From Dehalococcoidia bacterium (GTDB lineage: Bacteria > Chloroflexota > Dehalococcoidia > Bin125), in NCBI GenBank assembly GCA_022826965.1, contig JAJDTU010000009.1, forward strand, positions 186,001 through 250,000: 64,000 nucleotides of DNA, given 5' to 3'. Positions 33,313 through 41,011 of the stretch are shown here, piece by piece. Numbering within the stretch: position 1 is the stretch's first letter; each line of letters opens with the position of its first letter. The translations under genes were made by a program, and so were the position numbers. The notes under the pieces were generated by a model. The model was not told where the DNA came from, searched no databases, and worked only from the letters and a program-made list of their open reading frames with translations.

Positions 33313-34305
33313 ATGACCGCGCCGTATCGGGTGTTCGTGACTCGCGTGCTACCGGGCGACGGGTTTGCCGAGCTGGTTGAGGATCCGGCGTTTGATCTCG
33401 ATGTCTGGCCGGTGGACTTTCCTCCGACGCGCGACGAGTTGCTGGAGCACGCAGTCGGCGTGGACGCGCTGGTCTGCCTGATTACGGACACGATCGACAG
33501 CGCGGTGCTCGACGCGGCGGGCGAGCAGTTGAAGGTCGTGTCGCAGATGGCGGTCGGTGTCGACAACGTGGACGTCGCGGCCTGCGCGGCGCGGGGGATT
33601 CCGGTGGGCAACACGCCGGGGGTGTTGACCGAGACGACGGCGGACATGGCCTGGGCGCTGATCCTGTCGTCAGCGCGGCGGGTGGTGGAGGCGGCGGAGT
33701 ACGTGAAGGACGGCGAATGGAAGACGTGGACGCCGACGCAGATGGCGGGCATTGATGTGTACGGTTCGACGTTGGGGATTGTCGGTTTCGGCGCGATCGG
33801 CCAGGCGATCGCTCGGAGGGCGCAGGGATTCGGGATGCGGGTGCTGTGCTGGAATCGGACGCCTCGGCCCGAGGAAGCGGCGGCGGTTGGCGCGGAGCAG
33901 TGCGGGTTCGACGATGTGCTGTCGCAGTCGGACTTCGTCTGTGTGAGCATTGCGCTGACCGACGACACGCGGCAACTGATTGACGCGCGCGCGTTCGAGT
34001 TGATGCAGCCGGGGGCGATCCTGGTGAACACGGCGCGCGGTCCGATTGTCGATGAGGAGGCGCTGGTCGGTGCGCTGCAGGCGGGACAGATCGGCGGGGC
34101 GGGGCTGGACGTGACGGCGATTGAGCCGCTGTCGATGGATTCGCCGCTGCTGACGATGCCGAACGTGGTGGTGCTGCCGCACATCGGATCGGCCTCGATG
34201 GCGACGCGGGGCAAGATGGCGGACATCGCGGTGGCGAACCTGAGGGCGGGTCTGGCGGGCGAGCCGCTGCCGCATTCAGTGTCGTTGGCGGCGGGCGGCC
34301 GATGA
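33313..34305 (+). CDS. D-isomer-specific 2-hydroxyacid dehydrogenase (glyoxylate/hydroxypyruvate reductase-like)
   Basis: 330 residues. The Rossmann motif is GIVGFGAIGQAIARRA near 156-171. The segments VNTARGPIVDEEALVGAL and LPHIGSAS give the catalytic Arg and Glu region and the catalytic His (LPHIG). The N-terminal PVDFPPTRDELLEH is typical for the glyoxylate reductase branch. It reduces a 2-oxoacid with NAD(P)H. The stop overlaps the start of the PRTase gene by 4 bp (ATGA), so the two are coupled. Confidence 0.92.
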   Translation: MTAPYRVFVTRVLPGDGFAELVEDPAFDLDVWPVDFPPTRDELLEHAVGVDALVCLITDTIDSAVLDAAGEQLKVVSQMAVGVDNVDVAACAARGIPVGNTPGVLTETTADMAWALILSSARRVVEAAEYVKDGEWKTWTPTQMAGIDVYGSTLGIVGFGAIGQAIARRAQGFGMRVLCWNRTPRPEEAAAVGAEQCGFDDVLSQSDFVCVSIALTDDTRQLIDARAFELMQPGAILVNTARGPIVDEEALVGALQAGQIGGAGLDVTAIEPLSMDSPLLTMPNVVVLPHIGSASMATRGKMADIAVANLRAGLAGEPLPHSVSLAAGGR

Positions 34306-34979
34306 CGGACCCGAGCGGCCCGGCCTGGACGCCGCAAGGCGAGGAACCGTCCAACTTCTGGTTGGCGCGGGCGTTGTGGGACTCGGGCGGGATCATGTTC
34401 GGCGACTTCGACCTCGGCGCGACGCTGGGGTCGCCGGTCTACATCAATGTGCGGCGGCTGATCGCGCACCCGTGGGCGTTGCGGCGGATCGGCGACCTGC
34501 TGAGCGACGAGACGCGGATGCTGGGCGGGATGCTGCGACCGACGATTGCTCCGTTCGAGCTGATCGCGGGCGTGCCGATGGGCGGATTGCACGCGGCGAC
34601 GGCGTTCTCGCTATCGAGCAACGTGCCGATGATCTACGTGCATCCGCCGAGTCAGAGTCACGTGGCGGAGGAGATCGAGGGCGCCTACTATCCCGGTCAG
34701 ACCGTGATCCTTGTGGACGACCTGATGACGCGGGGCGGGTCGCTGGCGGAGACGGCGGATCTGCTGCGCTCGGCGGGGCTGATGGTGCATGATGCGTTCG
34801 TGCTGATCGATCGCGGAGCGGGCGGGGTGGAGCGGATGCGTCGTGAAGGGGTGACGGTGCACTCGTTGCTGACGCTGGAGGGGTTGTTGAACTATCTGCT
34901 GGCGCGGGAGTTGATCACGGAGGCGGTCTACGCGAAGTGTCTGACGTGGCTTGAGGGCGTGCGGGGGGACGAGCGGTGA
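34302..34979 (+). CDS. Phosphoribosyltransferase (PyrE-like)
   Basis: 225 residues. The PRPP-binding motif is VILVDDLMTRGGSLAE near 137-152, as in orotate phosphoribosyltransferases, and LIAGVPMGGLHAAT earlier corresponds to the PPi loop. The pyrimidine-binding residues cannot be judged by eye, so PyrE is likely but not certain. Its start overlaps the dehydrogenase stop and its stop overlaps the start of the next gene, so three genes are translationally coupled. Confidence 0.8.
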   Translation: MTDPSGPAWTPQGEEPSNFWLARALWDSGGIMFGDFDLGATLGSPVYINVRRLIAHPWALRRIGDLLSDETRMLGGMLRPTIAPFELIAGVPMGGLHAATAFSLSSNVPMIYVHPPSQSHVAEEIEGAYYPGQTVILVDDLMTRGGSLAETADLLRSAGLMVHDAFVLIDRGAGGVERMRREGVTVHSLLTLEGLLNYLLARELITEAVYAKCLTWLEGVRGDER

Positions 34980-35722
34980 GGCTGCTGCAAACGCTGTTGG
35001 CGTTCGTGACGGGGGTGGTCGCTGCGGTGATGTGGTTGGAGCGTCAGACATCGCCGGAGCGGGCGCGTCCGGCTCCGGAGCCTCCACGCTCGTCGCCGCC
35101 GGCTGAGCCGGAGCGGGTTGTTGAGGAGGTGGTGGTGGCTGATCCGGAGCAGGCGGAGCGGATTGCGGCGCTGGAGTCGGAGCTGGCGGAGCAGCGGGCG
35201 CTGCGGACGGAGGCGCCGGGCGACTCGCACCCGGGCGTGGACGCGATTCGGGCGGCGCGGATGCGGGCGTTGGAGCTGGAGCGCCAGCTCTCGCAGAACC
35301 GCGCGGACGGCGGTCCGCGGTGGTTTGAGATTGAGCCGCCCTCGGCGGAGGAGCTGGTGGACGCTGCGGCGGAGCACCTGCCCAGGGTCGCGATCTGGAT
35401 TGCGCCGGACTCGTTGGACTCGAACGCGTTGTGGGCTGCGCTGGGGGCAATGCAGGAGTTCGCGGAGGCGTCTGGGGGCGCGTGGTTCGAGTTCGACGGA
35501 GAATTTGCTCGCTGGTGCGCGGAGAGCGGTCACGCGCATGCGCTTGATCCCGAGTTGCCGGGCAGCGACGAGGCTCGGCCGACGTTCCCGGTTGCGCCGA
35601 GTGTGAATCGGTCGGGGGTGCTGGTGGTGCCGAACTATGTGCAGGTGGGTGAGTCGAGGTTGTACTGGGTCGACGACGTGGCGGGGGAGACGGGTCGGAT
35701 GCACGTGGTCGGATTGGGTTGA
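34976..35722 (+). CDS. Membrane-anchored coiled-coil protein of unknown function
   Basis: 248 residues from a GTG overlapping the PRTase stop. A short N-terminal hydrophobic segment (LLQTLLAFVTGVVAAVMW) is followed by a Pro/Glu linker and a coiled coil (ERIAALESELAEQRAL). A C-terminal mixed domain lies from about 110 and has the pattern VAIWIAPDSLDSNALWAALGAMQEFAE. I do not recognise the domain. Tight coupling with a nucleotide-type enzyme gives no clear functional hint. Confidence 0.65.
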   Translation: MRLLQTLLAFVTGVVAAVMWLERQTSPERARPAPEPPRSSPPAEPERVVEEVVVADPEQAERIAALESELAEQRALRTEAPGDSHPGVDAIRAARMRALELERQLSQNRADGGPRWFEIEPPSAEELVDAAAEHLPRVAIWIAPDSLDSNALWAALGAMQEFAEASGGAWFEFDGEFARWCAESGHAHALDPELPGSDEARPTFPVAPSVNRSGVLVVPNYVQVGESRLYWVDDVAGETGRMHVVGLG

Positions 35723-35825
35723 GCAATCGAGTCGTACGACGTCACGTTTCCTTGAACCGTCGAGGCTGCGACCTGCGGGCAGTTGACAGCAGGCGGCAGG
35801 GACGGGAGTGACGGGGATGGGGGCG

Positions 35826-36152
35826 CTAGGCCAACGTGTTTAGCTTGGCGATGAGGCGCTCGACGTGGTTTAGGTAGAGCTCGACGTCTTCTGGTGGCAG
35901 CCAGGCCTCGTAGAAGTTGATGTGCAGGGTTTCAGCGAGTCCGAAGTGTTCGCTCAACTGTTGGTCGCCGGTCTCGTCCACGAGCTGGCGGAGGATGCGC
36001 CGCAAAAGGAAGTGACCGTTGTGTTCAAGCCCTCGGTGCTCAGCGACCGCCTTGATCGCCGTGGCCGCGGCGCCCCATCCCTTCTCGGACGCCTGGGTCA
36101 GGTCGCCCTCGGCGAGGTGCAGGCGCGCCTTGCGCATGTACTCGGCGCTCAA
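35826..36152 (-). CDS. HEPN/PaREP1-like small helical protein
   Basis: 108 residues. The conserved stretch LTQASEKGWGAAATAIKAVAEHRG and the helix HINFYEAWLPPEDVELYLNHVERL are those of the PaREP1/HEPN-like group. A second copy with the same core (ASEKGWGAAAQMMKAVAAQRG) is encoded at 56406-56777. The Rx4H RNase motif of toxic HEPN proteins is not obvious, so it may be a substrate-binding or antitoxin-like variant. No nucleotidyltransferase (MNT) partner lies next to it. Confidence 0.7.
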   Translation of the reverse strand: MSAEYMRKARLHLAEGDLTQASEKGWGAAATAIKAVAEHRGLEHNGHFLLRRILRQLVDETGDQQLSEHFGLAETLHINFYEAWLPPEDVELYLNHVERLIAKLNTLA

Positions 36153-36209
36153 ATCGCTGTAGTGGTCGGTCTGCGCTGTCGTGATTGCCCCAGGTTACCA
36201 ATGCGGGCA

Positions 36210-36245
36210 GGCCCTCACCCTAACCCTCTCCCTCGGGGAGAGGGG
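36210..36245 (+). repeat. Family B repeat
   Basis: GGCCCTCACCCTAA then CCTCTCCCTCGGGGAGAGGG, in the gap 36153-36266, upstream of the HEPN-like gene. Confidence 0.85.
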
Positions 36246-36266
36246 AATAGAGTGGGGCGGGCGTGG

Positions 36267-36539
36267 CTAGCGGCGGGGGTTGTAGACGTGGCAGGCGGGG
36301 GTCTGGGATTCGGGGCGGAGGACTCCGCTGGCGGGGTGGGTGCATGTACCTCGGCCGGCGAGGGATTCGGCCCCGGGTGGGAGCCATTCCAGGCAGCTTC
36401 CGCACTGCTTGGGCAGGCTGGGCTTGGGCTGTTCGTCGAGGACGACGAGCTCGCGGCGCTCGCGGCGCGATTCCCGGCTGGAGTGGAACCTTCGGGGGCG
36501 TTGGCCGGGTCGGCGGCCCTTGCGGTTGCGGCGCGGCAC
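36267..36539 (-). CDS. Small four-cysteine protein
   Basis: About 90 residues if the GTG at 36537-36539 is the start; a longer frame from 36701 would overlap the zinc-ribbon gene. The C-terminal half has the pattern QCGSCLEWLPPG...GTCTHPASGV...PACHVYNPRR, giving CxxC plus two later cysteines. This spacing suggests a zinc or FeS site. The N-terminal half is basic and uncertain. It follows the zinc-ribbon gene on the same strand. No family name is assigned. Confidence 0.5.
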   Translation of the reverse strand: MPRRNRKGRRPGQRPRRFHSSRESRRERRELVVLDEQPKPSLPKQCGSCLEWLPPGAESLAGRGTCTHPASGVLRPESQTPACHVYNPRR

Positions 36540-36573
36540 GTCGGTGGTCCTCGCGGCGGTTCTAACGGCGGTT

Positions 36574-37101
36574 CTAACGGGGAGCCAGGGCGTAGCGGTC
36601 GGCGTTGAGGAGCATCTGCAGGGCGGAGAGCCAGCGGTCTCGGACGACGGTGTAGTCGCGTCCGGTGCGTCGATTGGGGTTGCGCGGGACGCGGTGTCCA
36701 TAGGGTCGGCGCAGGGCGTAGTGGGAGCCGATCCACTCGGTGCGCAGGGTGCGGTCGGCCTGCGGGGCCCAGCGGACGCGGAGTCGGGTGCGTCGGGCGC
36801 GCTTGCGGTTGGGCGGCGTCCACTTGATCACGAGGTCGCGTCCGCGCGAGGGCTTGACGTGATCGACGGATGAGGCGGGGATGTGGACCAGGGGGCGGCC
36901 GTCCTCGCGCAGGAAGGTGACGCCGTCGACATCGAGGATGAGGTCGCCCTGGTGGTCGGTGAAGGGGATCGGGCTGACGAGGGTGGCGGCGTCGCGGCTG
37001 GGCAGCGCGATCGGTCGGAGCTCGGCGACGTCGGCGCCGCAGCGGTGACAGGCGTAGCGTCCGTCGAAGGTCTCCTGGTGGCAGGCAGAGCAGATTTTCA
37101 T
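36574..37101 (-). CDS. Zinc-ribbon protein of unknown function
   Basis: 175 residues. It begins with a clear zinc ribbon: CSACHQ at 4-9 and CHRCGA at 18-23 (CxxC twice). Residues ~50-110 form a beta-rich region (GDLILDVDGVTFLREDGRPLVHIPASSVDHV) that could be a PH-like or GRAM-like barrel. The C-terminal portion is very basic (RRTRLRVRW, RRPYGHRVPRNPNRR), suggesting nucleic-acid contact. The stop codon lies inside a 12 bp tandem duplication (36555-36578). Confidence 0.65.
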   Translation of the reverse strand: MKICSACHQETFDGRYACHRCGADVAELRPIALPSRDAATLVSPIPFTDHQGDLILDVDGVTFLREDGRPLVHIPASSVDHVKPSRGRDLVIKWTPPNRKRARRTRLRVRWAPQADRTLRTEWIGSHYALRRPYGHRVPRNPNRRTGRDYTVVRDRWLSALQMLLNADRYALAPR

Positions 37102-37484
37102 CGGTATCGGAGGCCATTATCGCAGGCCAGGGCGTGAGGGACGAATTCGTTCGCTGCGGTGGTGGGGAGGGGAGAGCGGATTCGGCGCGTTGCCTCGGAG
37201 TGCCCCCCTCTGTCGCTCCGCGACATCTCCCCCCGCTGCGCGGGGGGAGAAAAGAGGAAGCTCAGCATCTCCCGCGCGCGCAGCGGGGGAAGAAAGGGAA
37301 CGAGCTCGGCATCTCCCGCCGTGGAGGGGAGGGGTTACGAAGCCGAGGCGGGGGCGGCCGGGGAGCCCCCCTCTCCCTGCGGCATCTCCCCCCGCTGCGC
37401 AGGGGGAGAGAAGAAGAAGCTCAGCATCTCCCGCCCGCGCAGCGGGGGGAGAAATGGAACGAGCGAATGGGCGGCCGATGGGGA
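37102..37484. repeat. Repeat-filled gap with two family A copies and three degenerate half-copies
   Basis: Full copies lie at 37202-37251 (first stem GTCGC-TCC-GCGAC) and 37375-37411 (CCCTGCGG then CTCCCCCCGC-TGC with a mismatched right arm). Second-hairpin-only pieces lie near 37266-37292, 37308-37333 and 37423-37453, each after CAGCATCTC or GGCATCTC. The intervening sequences (GGAAGCTCAG, GAACGAGC) also recur, so the block grew by local duplication. No gene is seen. Confidence 0.8.
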
Positions 37485-38621
37485 CTAGACGCCGACGGGT
37501 GAGCCGAAGTTTTCGATGAGTTCTTCGGCCTGGGTGACCATCTGCTCGACGACTTCGGTGGCGGGTCGGATGGCTTTGATCAGGCCGGCTCCGTTGCCGG
37601 CGGGGCCTCCGACGAGCTCTTCGATGTGGGCTTCTCGCGCGCCTCGGAGGGCTTCTCCGACGAGCAATCCCTGGAGCGGCATCGGGAGGGTGGGCGGGGC
37701 TTCGGGGCGTTCCCAGGCCTCGGTCCAGGCGTTGTACATGTGGCGCATGGTCTTGCCGGAGTACATGCGGCCGATGCGGGTGTCCTCGTCGACGGCGGCG
37801 AGGAGCTTGTCCCACTGGACCTTGCGGGTCCATTCGTCGGTCTCGCCGCGTTCCTCGGAGTCCTGATAGGCCTCCCAGGTGCCGAGGAAGGCGGTGCCGC
37901 ACCAGATCGCCTCGGCGCCGAGGGCGAGGGCGGCGAGCAGTCCGCGCCCGTCCATGATGCCGCCGGCGGCGATGGTCTTGGTCGGAGCGATGGCGTCGGC
38001 GACCTGGGGGACGAGCGCGAGGGTGCCGATGCGTCCGGTGTGACCGCCGGCCTCGGTGCCCTGAGCGACGACGGCGTCGACCTTGGCGGCGGCGACGCGT
38101 CGGGCGTTGCGGGTGTTGCCGACGAGGCCGATGACCTTCATGCCCTGGGCGTGGGCGTCGTCGACCATCCAGCCGGGGCTGCCCAGGCCGGAGGCGAAGA
38201 CGGGCACGTGCTCGTCGAGGATGACCTCAACCTGTTTGCGGAAGTAGTCCTGAGTGAGGGGCGGTCGGTCGAGCTGCTGGGACGGCTCGGGGATTTCGAA
38301 CTCCTGCTTGAGCTGGTCGACGAAGTGGTGGTGCTCGGCGGAGATCTCGAGTTCGAGGTCCTCGCGGTTGCCGGAGTCGGCGATCGAGGAGGGCAGGAGC
38401 AGGTCGACGCCGAAGGGCTTGTCGGTGAGCGAGCGGACCTTGGCGATCATGCCGTGGAGTTCGTCGGGCGTGTAGCCGGTCGCGCCGACGACACCGAGTC
38501 CACCGGCCTCGGAGACGGCAGCGGCGAGGGTCGGTCCGGCGGCGCCGCCCATACCGGCGAGGATGACCGGGATCTCGATGCCGAGCATGTCGCAGAGTTC
38601 GGTCTTGAGTGGGGAAGCCAT
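37485..38621 (-). CDS. Nitronate monooxygenase / 2-nitropropane dioxygenase-like FMN enzyme
   Basis: 378 residues. It begins LCDMLGIEIPVILAGMGGAAGP, and the FMN-barrel motif GTEAGGHTGRIGTLALVPQ contains the active-site histidine (GGHTG). AAGGIMDGRGLLAALALGAEAI binds the FMN phosphate. These are the hallmarks of the NMO family, which oxidises nitronates or acts as an enoyl reductase-like oxidase. A ~40 residue insertion around 80-125 is longer than in class I NMO. The substrate is uncertain; related proteins are common in Chloroflexota and actinobacterial catabolic clusters. Confidence 0.88.
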   Translation of the reverse strand: MASPLKTELCDMLGIEIPVILAGMGGAAGPTLAAAVSEAGGLGVVGATGYTPDELHGMIAKVRSLTDKPFGVDLLLPSSIADSGNREDLELEISAEHHHFVDQLKQEFEIPEPSQQLDRPPLTQDYFRKQVEVILDEHVPVFASGLGSPGWMVDDAHAQGMKVIGLVGNTRNARRVAAAKVDAVVAQGTEAGGHTGRIGTLALVPQVADAIAPTKTIAAGGIMDGRGLLAALALGAEAIWCGTAFLGTWEAYQDSEERGETDEWTRKVQWDKLLAAVDEDTRIGRMYSGKTMRHMYNAWTEAWERPEAPPTLPMPLQGLLVGEALRGAREAHIEELVGGPAGNGAGLIKAIRPATEVVEQMVTQAEELIENFGSPVGV

Positions 38622-38716
38622 ATGCGGCCTTTCGCTGAGTTGCGGGTGTGCGGAGGGTTTGGAGGTATGGTACCAGCGCCTCGGAGGGGGACTTGAGGCG
38701 TGCCTATAGTGACTGC

Positions 38717-38899
38717 ATGGAAGCCAGAGCGACGGCGACGGCGTGGTTCAAGATCGAGCAGGAGACGATCTACGCGGTCGCGTTGATCGCGGTGTGCGTG
38801 CTGGTGGCGTCGGTGGTGTTGGCCTGGTCGGCGGGAATGTCTCGGGGGCAACCGAGGGATAGGCGGGCTGGGCTTGACGAGGCGGAGTTGGGTGACTAG
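38717..38899 (+). CDS. Putative small single-pass membrane protein
   Basis: 60 residues from ATG 38717. The N-terminal polar helix (TATAWFKIEQE) is followed by one hydrophobic helix (TIYAVALIAVCVLVASVVLAW, about 19-39) and a basic tail. There is no ribosome site; TATAGT lies only 6 bases upstream and could be a -10 of a leaderless transcript, but no -35 is visible. A start further upstream (38648) is possible. The call rests on the transmembrane pattern alone. Confidence 0.45.
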   Translation: MEARATATAWFKIEQETIYAVALIAVCVLVASVVLAWSAGMSRGQPRDRRAGLDEAELGD

Positions 38900-38912
38900 T
38901 CTGATGACTAGT
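38893..38912. promoter_or_regulatory. Repeated palindromic operator upstream of the Phd/VapC pair
   Basis: TGACTAGT occurs twice with a 4-base spacer (CTGA). ACTAGT is itself palindromic, so two dimer sites lie 12 bp apart centre to centre. The position, about 30 bp before the antitoxin start, fits Phd-type autoregulation. TATAGA at 38923-38928 is a possible -10. Confidence 0.6.
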
Positions 38913-38942
38913 TAGAGCAGAGTATAGACGGGGAGGTGGATC

Positions 38943-39209
38943 TTGGCAAAGACGTGGAAAGTTCAAGAGGCAAAAGCCCAGTTCAGTGCGCTGATTGACA
39001 CCACGCTCGCTGAAGGCCCTCAAGTCGTCACGCGGCGCGGCGTTGAAACCGCAGTCATCGTGCCATACGAGCAATGGCGCCGGCTGCAGCGTCCCAAGTA
39101 TGCCGACATCAAGGAGTGGCTACTGGCACCGGAAGCGCGGGGCGACATCCCGATTCCCCCTCGCCGGGGCGTTCGGCTGCGCGAGGGATCAGACTTTAGC
39201 GACGATTGA
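38943..39209 (+). CDS. Phd/YefM-type antitoxin
   Basis: 88 residues from a TTG with GGAGG 6 bases upstream. The N-terminal half has the Phd/YefM pattern: KVQEAKAQFSALIDTTLAEGPQVVTRRGVETAVIVPYEQWRRL. That half binds operator DNA; the C-terminal half (residues 50-88) would wrap the toxin. The stop overlaps the toxin ATG by one base (TGATG), so the pair is translationally coupled. The double ACTAGT site upstream is its likely operator. Confidence 0.9.
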   Translation: MAKTWKVQEAKAQFSALIDTTLAEGPQVVTRRGVETAVIVPYEQWRRLQRPKYADIKEWLLAPEARGDIPIPPRRGVRLREGSDFSDD

Positions 39210-39622
39210 TGTATCTCGTCGACACGAACGTGGTCTCGGAGACCCGCCGTCTGCGACCGAATCCGGCGGTGCTCGCCTGGCTGCGTTCCACACGCAGCGG
39301 CGAGTTACAGGTCAGCGCCCTCACGATTGGTGAGATTCAACAGGGGGTCGAGAAGCTGCGGGACCGCGATCCGACTCGGGCGAGCGCGATTGAGTCGTGG
39401 CTCGACGAAGCGGTGCTGCAGCACTTCGAGGTGCTGCCACTCAACGGCGCCGCCGCCCGTGAGTGGGCTCGATTGATGCGCGGGCAGTCCGAAGAACTGA
39501 CCATGGATGCAACGATCGCGGCTACTGCCGTGGTTCACGGACTGATCGTCGTGACCCGCAACGAGCGCGACTTTGATCGGCTCGCGGTGCGGACGCTCAA
39601 CCCATTTGAGTACATCGGCTAA
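39209..39622 (+). CDS. VapC/FitB-type PIN-domain toxin
   Basis: 137 residues. PIN acidic residues are Asp5 in YLVDTNVVSE, Glu42 in LTIGEIQQG, Asp100 in TMDATIAATA and Asp121 in TRNERDF, all present, so the RNase site looks intact. VapC toxins cut tRNA or rRNA. The protein is paired with a Phd-type antitoxin rather than VapB, a combination known in mixed TA modules. Because the ATG overlaps the antitoxin stop, expression depends on the upstream gene. Confidence 0.92.
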   Translation: MYLVDTNVVSETRRLRPNPAVLAWLRSTRSGELQVSALTIGEIQQGVEKLRDRDPTRASAIESWLDEAVLQHFEVLPLNGAAAREWARLMRGQSEELTMDATIAATAVVHGLIVVTRNERDFDRLAVRTLNPFEYIG

Positions 39623-39635
39623 GAGCGCCAACCGC

Positions 39636-40859
39636 TCAGGTGCCGGCGGGGCCGACGATGGTGATTTCTTCTCCGAGGGCGGCGAGGCCGAGGGAATGCT
39701 GGAGTTCGTCGGTCTTCCAGGCCATGACGATGCCTCCGGTGAGGTCCCGGTAGAGGCGTTCGAGGGGGTGGCCCTTGACGTAGGCGTGAGCGCCGGTGGT
39801 CTTGATGCTGATCTGCGCGACTTCCTCGGCCATGCGGCGCAGGTGATGGGTGGTGCGGACCTGCATACGGACGAAAGACTGGCGGTCGGTGTAGGCGCGG
39901 TCGACCTCGTCGACGGCGTGGTAGAGCATCGTGCGGGCGGAGGCGAGCCAGCTGTCCATCTCGCCGAGCGCCATCTGCGCCCAGGCCTGCTGCGAGCGGA
40001 GTTCGTTGGTGCCGCCGAGTGGACTGTTGGCCGAGGCGAGGTAGCCGCGGCGTTGCTGCAGATAGTCGATCGTCTCGTCGAACATGGCCTGGGCGTTGCC
40101 GAGCCAGATGGCGCAGATGCCGAGGCCGGGCAGGGCTCGCCGCTGCCACTGGAGCTGCGGGATCATCTGCTCGCCCATGCGCAGGAGCGCGAGCGGGACG
40201 ACGAAGCAATCGGCGCGGGGAATGCGCAGGTCTTCGATCAGCATGTCGTGGGAGGCGGTGGCGCGCAGGCCCATGCCGTTCCAGTTGCCTCGGTTGACGA
40301 TGGCGTCGTTGTCGAGCCGGGGCAGGGCGATGACCAGATCCGGCTCGGTCGGACGCTCGATCAGAGCGCCGAGCATCGCGTAGGTTGCGGCATCGGAGCC
40401 GGAGGCGAAGCCGGCCCGGCCGGAGATGACGAGGTCGGCGCCATCCTCGACGGCCATGAAGCCGGTTGTGGTGTTGTCGAGCTCGCGAGCGGGGATGCTG
40501 CCCGGCGCGCAGCACCAGGCGCCCTCGGCGCAGGCGGCGAGCATTCGGTCGCGGTGGGGGAAGGGCGGCAAGGCGGCGGCGATGCTGGTGACGAGCAGGT
40601 GCATGTTGAGCGCGACGGCGGTCGATGCGTCGCCGTAGGCGATCTCTTCGATCAGGCGAATGAAGGTGTCGCCGTCGGCCTCCAACCCACCGAAGGCTTC
40701 GGAGATCAGCAGTCCGGGAATGCCGAGTTCGGCGAGTTCGTTGAAGTTGTCGATCGGCAGCTGGCCGTCGCGATCGGCGTCGGCGGCGCGTTCGCGAAAC
40801 GGTCCGCGGGACAGTTCGCGGACCTGCTCGATCAGATGTGCTGAAGCTTCGGCATCCAT
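39636..40859 (-). CDS. Acyl-CoA dehydrogenase family flavoprotein
   Basis: 407 residues with three-domain acyl-CoA dehydrogenase architecture: alpha-helical N-terminus (DNFNELAELGIPGLLISEAFGGLEAD), central beta domain (WNGMGLRATASHDMLIEDLRIP) and C-terminal four-helix bundle (KTTGAHAYVKGHPLERLYRDLTGG). The catalytic glutamate position of classical ACADs is not clearly seen. The order of motifs also fits flavin-dependent monooxygenases such as the DszC-like group. The substrate is therefore not assigned. It is convergent with the VapC gene. Confidence 0.82.
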   Translation of the reverse strand: MDAEASAHLIEQVRELSRGPFRERAADADRDGQLPIDNFNELAELGIPGLLISEAFGGLEADGDTFIRLIEEIAYGDASTAVALNMHLLVTSIAAALPPFPHRDRMLAACAEGAWCCAPGSIPARELDNTTTGFMAVEDGADLVISGRAGFASGSDAATYAMLGALIERPTEPDLVIALPRLDNDAIVNRGNWNGMGLRATASHDMLIEDLRIPRADCFVVPLALLRMGEQMIPQLQWQRRALPGLGICAIWLGNAQAMFDETIDYLQQRRGYLASANSPLGGTNELRSQQAWAQMALGEMDSWLASARTMLYHAVDEVDRAYTDRQSFVRMQVRTTHHLRRMAEEVAQISIKTTGAHAYVKGHPLERLYRDLTGGIVMAWKTDELQHSLGLAALGEEITIVGPAGT

Positions 40860-41011
40860 GGGGGCTCCCGTGATCGACTCGACTGAGGGACACGATAGAG
40901 AGAGTGAGAACGAAGTCAGCGTATCGGGCTGCTTGCTGGCCCTGCGCGAGCGTTAGCATTTCGGCAGGAATGTGAGTCCTCTAGGAAGGGTCTCGAGAAA
41001 GGACCAGGCTG

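Noticed and set aside
37202-37453. CRISPR array suggested by closely spaced repeats
   Set aside because: Repeats are GC palindromes of unequal length with no uniform spacers and no cas genes.
39206-39208. TTG start for the VapC toxin
   Set aside because: ATG 39209 overlaps the antitoxin stop by one base and gives the canonical PIN N-terminus.
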